Below, in pieces: positions 57,556-64,000 of a stretch of 64,000 bases of DNA; within the stretch, counting starts at the first letter, position 1, and each line of letters begins with the position of its first letter. Origin of the DNA: Fictibacillus arsenicus (GTDB lineage: Bacteria > Bacillota > Bacilli > Bacillales > Fictibacillaceae); contig NZ_MQMF01000001.1 of the NCBI RefSeq assembly GCF_001999465.1, forward strand, positions 1,381,484-1,445,483, given 5' to 3'. Made by a program: the position numbers and the translations under genes. The notes below the pieces were generated by a model. The model searched no databases. It had not been told where the DNA came from and worked only from the letters and a program-made list of their open reading frames with translations.

Positions 57556-57825
57556 TTGCTTTTGCATTTAGGTGATGAAGAAGTTATTCATTCTAAAGAT
57601 GTACTAGCTATATTGGATATTAATGCGTTAAAGACTTCTGAGCTTGCTAAGGAATTTCTTAAAAAGCATGAAAAGAATCAGACATTAACCGATTTGAGCG
57701 GGAATGCTGCAAAATCCGTAATTATTACTGACAAAACAATTTACATGTCTCCCCTTTCTGCCTCTACGTTAAAAAAGAGAGCCTCTGATCGCCTCGAACT
57801 TGAAAATGGCTGGAATATCAAATAA
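57556..57825 (+). CDS. remB: Extracellular matrix regulator RemB (YaaB)
   Basis: An 89-residue DUF370-family protein with LLHLGDEEVIHSKDVLAILD and SPLSASTLKKRA. In B. subtilis RemB activates biofilm matrix genes with RemA. An upstream GTG (57547) is in frame, but TTG at 57556 has GAGG at 8 bases and yields the family start. It is slightly longer in the middle than B. subtilis RemB (81). Confidence 0.85.
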   Translation: MLLHLGDEEVIHSKDVLAILDINALKTSELAKEFLKKHEKNQTLTDLSGNAAKSVIITDKTIYMSPLSASTLKKRASDRLELENGWNIK

Positions 57826-57851
57826 AGGTTTTATAAATAAAGCGTTTTTAA

Positions 57852-59804
<1,953 letters not shown>

Positions 59805-60072
59805 TTAAGAATGTTTTCAGCATTTGCTTTTAGGTGCTGAAACTGAACATAGAAAATGCTGAAGCTGGACAGGGTCCAGTTTCGGTTCGTTTACACTATC
59901 AGAAATTTCAACTTGTTTGCACGATGATTTTTCGGCGCGGCAACAAGTTTAAGTCGATAGTATAAGTGCAACTAAGGCTGACGGAAAAGGCTTGCGTCAG
60001 CCAAGTTTTCTTTAAAAGCCGAATTAGGGGCTTTAAAAACCTGTTTTTCTAGAGGTTATGGAGGTAAAACGA
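59805..60072 (+). other. Hairpin-rich spacer between gyrB and gyrA
   Basis: A 268-base gene-free region with four stems. TTTTCAGCATTT (59814) can pair with TGCTGAAA (59835) or AAATGCTGAA (59854), which are mutually exclusive. GAAGCTGGAC/GTCCAGTTTC lies at 59861-59883. A long stem-loop has ACTATC...AACTTGTT (59895-59917) against AACAAGTT...GATAGT (59942-59961). GGCTGACG/CGTCAGCC (59976-60002) is followed by a T-rich tail and may terminate. It reads like a structured leader for gyrA. Confidence 0.6.
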
Positions 60073-62616
60073 ATGTCTGAAATGGAACGTTCCCGGGTTA
60101 AAGAAATTAATATTAGTACGGAAATGCGTACATCTTTCATGGATTATGCCATGAGCGTTATCGTCAGCCGTGCATTGCCAGATGTACGTGACGGATTAAA
60201 GCCTGTTCACCGGCGTATTCTTTATGCCATGAACGATCTTGGCATGACGGCGGACAAAGCTTATAAAAAGTCTGCACGTATCGTTGGTGAAGTAATCGGT
60301 AAGTATCACCCTCACGGAGACTCTGCTGTATACGATACGATGGTTCGTATGGCGCAGGATTTCAACTTCCGCCACATGCTGATCGACGGCCACGGCAACT
60401 TCGGCTCTGTCGACGGCGATGCTGCGGCAGCGATGCGTTATACTGAGGCGCGTATGTCTAAGATCGCCATGGAAATGGTGCGAGACATCAACAAAGACAC
60501 GATCGGCTACAAAGATAACTATGATGGATCAGAACAAGAGCCGGTTGTATTGCCTGCGCGTTTCCCTAACTTGCTCGTGAATGGTGCCGCTGGAATCGCG
60601 GTTGGTATGGCAACGAACATTCCGCCGCATCATCTTGGAGAAGTAATCGACGGAGTTTTAGCAGTAAGTGAAAATCCAGACATTACAATTCCTGAACTGA
60701 TGGAAATTATTCCAGGCCCTGATTTTCCTACCGCTGGGGAAATTTTAGGACGTGAAGGAATTCGCAAGGCTTATCAAACCGGAAGAGGTTCAATTATTAT
60801 CCGTGCAAAAGCCGAAATCGATGAAATGCCTAGCGGAAAGCAAGCAATCATCGTTACGGAGCTTCCTTATCAAGTAAACAAAGCCCGTCTTATTGAAAAA
60901 ATCGCTGAACTTGTTCGTGATAAAAAGATTGAAGGTATCACAGACCTACGTGATGAATCTGACAGAAACGGTATGCGTATCGTGATGGAAGTGCGCCGTG
61001 ATGCGAATGCAAATGTTATTTTAAATAATTTATATAAACAAACAGCTCTTCAGACAAGCTTTGGTATCAACATGCTAGCACTTGTTGACGGGCAGCCGAA
61101 AGTTCTAAACATTAAAGAATTTCTTTACCATTACCTAAAGCATCAGCAAGTTATCATTCGCCGCCGTACGGAGTTTGACCTTAAGAAAGCTGAAGCAAGA
61201 GCTCATATTTTAGAAGGTCTGCGTATTGCACTTGATCACTTGGATGAAGTAATCGCACTGATCCGTGGTTCCAGGACGACTGACGTTGCTCGTGACGGAT
61301 TGATGGAGAAGTTCGAATTAAGCTATGAGCAGTCTCAAGCTATTCTAGACATGCGCTTACAGCGTTTAACAGGTTTAGAGCGTGACAAGATCGAGAACGA
61401 ATATAGTGAACTTGTTGCTTTGATCACTGAACTAAAAGCGATATTAGCAGATGAAGAGAAAATTCTTGAGATTATCCGCACAGAACTTACTGAGGTTAAA
61501 GAAAAATACGATAACCCTAGACGTACCATTATTTCTGTCGGATTCAACAGCATAGAAGACGAAGATTTAATTCCTCGTTCAAATATCGTAATCACCCTGA
61601 CGAATAAAGGCTACATTAAGCGTCTTCCAATTTCCACTTACCGTTCACAGCGACGCGGCGGTAAAGGGATCCAAGGAATGGGTACTAGTGAAGATGATTT
61701 TGTTGAACAGCTGTTTACAACAAATACTCATAACTACATCCTGTTCTTTACGAATAAAGGGAAAGCTTACCGCTTAAAAGGTTACGAGATTCCTGAATAC
61801 GGAAGAACAGCAAAAGGGATTCCGATCATCAACCTGCTGCAGATCGAGCAAGGTGAAACAATTTCAGCTGTTATCCCTGTTGAGGATATGGAAAGTGATG
61901 AAATTTACCTTAACTTTATGACGAAACAGGGAATTACAAAACGTTCACCATTATCTGCATACAGCAATATCCGTAAGGGTGGTCTGTTTGCTATTAACCT
62001 TCGAGATGAAGATGAACTGATGGGTGTACGTTTAACAGACGGTACGAAAGACATTATCGTTGGTACAAAACAAGGAATGTCTATCCGTTACCAAGAAACA
62101 GACGTAAGATCTATGGGACGAACAGCTACAGGTGTTAAAGCTATTACTCTAGGTAAAGATGATGCTGTTGTTGGAATGGAAGTATTGGATGAGTCACAAG
62201 ACATCCTCATCGTTACAACAAGAGGTTACGGCAAACGCACACCGATGAGTGAATATCGTCTGCAGTCACGCGGCGGTAAAGGGATCAAAACAGTTAATAT
62301 CACTGAAAAGAATGGTCCTGTCGTTACCTTGAAGACTGTAACGGATGAAGAAGACTTGATGATTATTACAGCTAAAGGAATCATCATCAGAATGAACATC
62401 TCTGGCATTTCGACAATGGGTCGAAATACGCAAGGTGTAAGATTGATGTCTATGAATGACAGCAATCATGTTGCTACGGTTGCTGTTGTAGAACGAGAAG
62501 AAGAAACAGAAGATGAATTGTTAGATGAAAATGGTGAACCTATCGTAACTGAAGGGGAAGAACCGCCAGCTTCTGAGAATGAAACTGAAGAGAATACCGA
62601 AGACGATAATGAATAA
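60073..62616 (+). CDS. gyrA: DNA gyrase subunit A
   Basis: An 847-residue gyrase subunit with the catalytic Y123 ([12 protein letters not shown]), the N-gate segment [12 protein letters not shown] (S84 and acidic D88 present, so a quinolone-sensitive type), and a C-terminal beta-pinwheel with the GyrA box QRRGGKG. A long acidic tail ends the protein. ATG at 60073 has GGAGGT upstream; the ATG at 60058 lacks a site. Confidence 0.97.
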   Translation: MSEMERSRVKEINISTEMRTSFMDYAMSVIVSRALPDVRDGLKPVHRRILYAMNDLGMTADKAYKKSARIVGEVIGKYHPHGDSAVYDTMVRMAQDFNFRHMLIDGHGNFGSVDGDAAAAMRYTEARMSKIAMEMVRDINKDTIGYKDNYDGSEQEPVVLPARFPNLLVNGAAGIAVGMATNIPPHHLGEVIDGVLAVSENPDITIPELMEIIPGPDFPTAGEILGREGIRKAYQTGRGSIIIRAKAEIDEMPSGKQAIIVTELPYQVNKARLIEKIAELVRDKKIEGITDLRDESDRNGMRIVMEVRRDANANVILNNLYKQTALQTSFGINMLALVDGQPKVLNIKEFLYHYLKHQQVIIRRRTEFDLKKAEARAHILEGLRIALDHLDEVIALIRGSRTTDVARDGLMEKFELSYEQSQAILDMRLQRLTGLERDKIENEYSELVALITELKAILADEEKILEIIRTELTEVKEKYDNPRRTIISVGFNSIEDEDLIPRSNIVITLTNKGYIKRLPISTYRSQRRGGKGIQGMGTSEDDFVEQLFTTNTHNYILFFTNKGKAYRLKGYEIPEYGRTAKGIPIINLLQIEQGETISAVIPVEDMESDEIYLNFMTKQGITKRSPLSAYSNIRKGGLFAINLRDEDELMGVRLTDGTKDIIVGTKQGMSIRYQETDVRSMGRTATGVKAITLGKDDAVVGMEVLDESQDILIVTTRGYGKRTPMSEYRLQSRGGKGIKTVNITEKNGPVVTLKTVTDEEDLMIITAKGIIIRMNISGISTMGRNTQGVRLMSMNDSNHVATVAVVEREEETEDELLDENGEPIVTEGEEPPASENETEENTEDDNE

Positions 62617-62621
62617 TTTCT

Positions 62622-62658
62622 TAAAAGAGGAAAATGAGTATACATTTTCCTCTTTTTT
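62622..62658 (+). terminator. Terminator of gyrA
   Basis: Perfect arms AAAAGAGGAAAATG and CATTTTCCTCTTTT followed by TT, a strong hairpin. Confidence 0.9.
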
Positions 62659-62705
62659 ATATGTACAATTAAACTAAGAATTTTCCGATAAAAGGAGTTT
62701 ATTGT

Positions 62706-63809
62706 ATGAAAGTTAAAACGAGTCAGGCAAAGATTGGCCAAATGCTGGTTCAAGATGTTTTCTCGATGACGAATCAGCCGATCGTGAATAAAAACACTGT
62801 ATTAAATTCAGAACATTTAAGAGTACTTACTCGTTTTAATATAGAAGAGATTGATATCCTTCATGATTCAGGTTTCAACGCAAACCGCATGAAGGAAAAT
62901 GCAGAAACTCCTGCTGGTAAACAAGAAGAGAAAACGTCTCTGCAGCCTAAAAAAGAAGATATCTCTTCATTTCCGAGCATGTACCTGCAAACGGTCAAAC
63001 GCTATAAGCAATTATTTACGAATTGGCAGTCAGGAAGCTCATTAGATATGCTTGAAGTTCGCCAAGCTGTTTTACAAGTACTTGAAGAAGGTTCAAATTA
63101 TCCTCGAGAAATTTTATTGCTGCATCACTATGCCACAAGCACGGATTACATTCATCATCATGCCATTTCTGTAGGGATATTGAGTACATTTTTAGCAAAG
63201 AAGCTTCATTATTCAAGTGGTGACTGTATTCAAATAGGTCTTGCCGGGGTTTTATCTGATTGCGGAATGGCAAAAGTTCAGCCGACTCTTTTGAAAAAAA
63301 GCGGCGCGCTGTCTCCTGCAGAGTTTGATGAGGTAAAGAAACACACCATACATGGATATAATATGCTTAAAAAAATCCCATCTATAAAAGAAGGAGTTTT
63401 ACTCGGTGTCCTTCAGCATCACGAGCGGGAAGACGGTTCAGGGTATCCATTAAAAGTTCAGGGAAGCAAACTCCATCCATTCAGTAAAATACTTGCTGTA
63501 GCAGATGTGTACCTGGCAATGACAGCTGAACGTCCGTATAGAAGCAAGCAATCTCCATTCAAAGTACTCGAAATGATGATGAAGGATCAATTCGGCAAGT
63601 TTGATCATCAAGTAATTCGCGCACTTTTATCAGGACTCTCAACTTTTTCAACAGGCAGCCGTGTAAAACTTACGAATCAAGAAGTAGGTGAAATCGTCTT
63701 TATAGAAGAAAGCCAGCCTACTCGTCCCATGGTCAAATTAGACTCTAATGGTGAATTTATTGCTTTAAAAACAAGGAATGATCTCTTTATAGAAGAGCTT
63801 TTATCTTAG
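62706..63809 (+). CDS. HD-GYP-type protein with degenerate HD motif
   Basis: A 367-residue protein whose C-terminal half (~140-330) is an HD-GYP domain, the fold of cyclic-di-GMP phosphodiesterases. It keeps H151/H152 (IHHHAIS), H213 (KKHTIHGY), H238-H239 with EREDGSGYP, and D267. However the defining HD pair is S184-D185 (VLSDCGMAK in place of LLHDIGK), so the metal site lacks a ligand and activity is doubtful. The N-terminal ~90 residues resemble the DUF3391-like region. ATG follows AAAGGAG. Confidence 0.85.
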   Translation: MKVKTSQAKIGQMLVQDVFSMTNQPIVNKNTVLNSEHLRVLTRFNIEEIDILHDSGFNANRMKENAETPAGKQEEKTSLQPKKEDISSFPSMYLQTVKRYKQLFTNWQSGSSLDMLEVRQAVLQVLEEGSNYPREILLLHHYATSTDYIHHHAISVGILSTFLAKKLHYSSGDCIQIGLAGVLSDCGMAKVQPTLLKKSGALSPAEFDEVKKHTIHGYNMLKKIPSIKEGVLLGVLQHHEREDGSGYPLKVQGSKLHPFSKILAVADVYLAMTAERPYRSKQSPFKVLEMMMKDQFGKFDHQVIRALLSGLSTFSTGSRVKLTNQEVGEIVFIEESQPTRPMVKLDSNGEFIALKTRNDLFIEELLS

Positions 63810-63826
63810 GATAGAAGCTTTTTTGT
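63796..63826 (+). terminator. Terminator overlapping the HD-GYP stop codon
   Basis: Arms AGCTTTTATC and GATAGAAGCT enclose the TAG stop, followed by TTTTTTG. The stem lies partly in the coding sequence. Confidence 0.75.
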
Positions 63827-63941
63827 TTTTAGGTATTGTAACCTGACATTATCCATGTTAGACTAATCAAGCTGTCTTAAGAACAGCGCTGCAGCACTTT
63901 AAGTTGATAACGAATTAAATCGAAAAAGTTTTAAAAAGTTA

Positions 63942-63970
63942 TTGACTCTGATAGTTTAGCGTGGTATATT
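63942..63970 (+). promoter_or_regulatory. rRNA operon promoter at the right edge
   Basis: TTGACT (63942-63947), a 17-base spacer and TATATT (63965-63970), followed by ATTAAAGTCGC, the usual start of Bacillus rrn transcripts. As in B. subtilis rrnO, an rRNA operon is expected just beyond the window. Positions 63827-63941 hold no gene. Confidence 0.75.
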
Positions 63971-64000
63971 ATTAAAGTCGCTAAAACAAGTGACGCAAAC

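Noticed and set aside
60310..60345. Quinolone-resistance change in gyrA
   Set aside because: S84 is wild type, and Asp at 88 is a normal acidic variant found in other species, not a resistance substitution.

Overview
The window is the replication-origin region of a low-GC, spore-forming Bacillaceae chromosome (Bacillus sensu lato or a relative such as Fictibacillus; the genus is inferred, not proven). From right to left it follows the textbook Bacillus order: rrn promoter, HD-GYP gene, gyrA, gyrB, remB, recF, yaaA, dnaN, dnaA, oriC, then rpmH, rnpA, yidD, yidC, jag, mnmE, mnmG, rsmG, noc, parA, parB, yyaC, mscS, ychF, rpsF-ssb-rpsR, yybS, gdpP, rplI, dnaC, purA, a tRNA cluster, walRK-HI-J, htrC and rlmH. 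Nearly all genes right of dnaA are on the + strand and those left of it on the - strand, so they are co-directional with forks leaving oriC. Exceptions are a UPF0158 gene (29736-30140) and yyaC.

Left part (1-16 kb) is accessory metabolism. It holds an RlmN-type radical SAM enzyme, a DtpT peptide transporter, a GNAT, and a sulfur-scavenging locus in which two divergent SAM (S-box) riboswitches control a flavin monooxygenase-metQ operon and an acyl-CoA-dehydrogenase-like monooxygenase. It also holds an OxdD-type oxalate decarboxylase, an AraC regulator broken by one in-frame stop, a 3-hydroxybutyrate dehydrogenase/GntP operon with a divergent LysR regulator, a Gfo/Idh/MocA dehydrogenase, and a relic of a MazG-like pyrophosphohydrolase.

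Middle part (16-40 kb) is essential physiology: rRNA methylation, the WalRK cell-wall regulon (an M23 endopeptidase gene with a WalR-type box lies just upstream of walR), four tRNAs (Lys, Glu, Asp, Phe), purA behind a PurR-type box, the replicative helicase, c-di-AMP turnover, and the S6/SSB/S18 operon.

Right part (40-64 kb) is chromosome segregation and replication: Noc/ParA/ParB with two perfect parS sites, tRNA-modification enzymes, membrane insertion, RNase P protein, a bipartite oriC with DnaA boxes on both sides of dnaA, a DnaA-trio element before dnaN, and DNA gyrase.

Features beyond the standard map: a ~140-bp structured intergenic repeat in six full copies plus one rearranged copy; a ~100-bp element repeated upstream of tRNA-Lys and tRNA-Phe, each copy bounded by a duplicate of the following tRNA's 5' end; a hairpin-dense gyrB-gyrA spacer; a DnaA-box group upstream of rlmH; and a split parS near 9.86 kb. 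No phage, insertion sequence or CRISPR array was seen.
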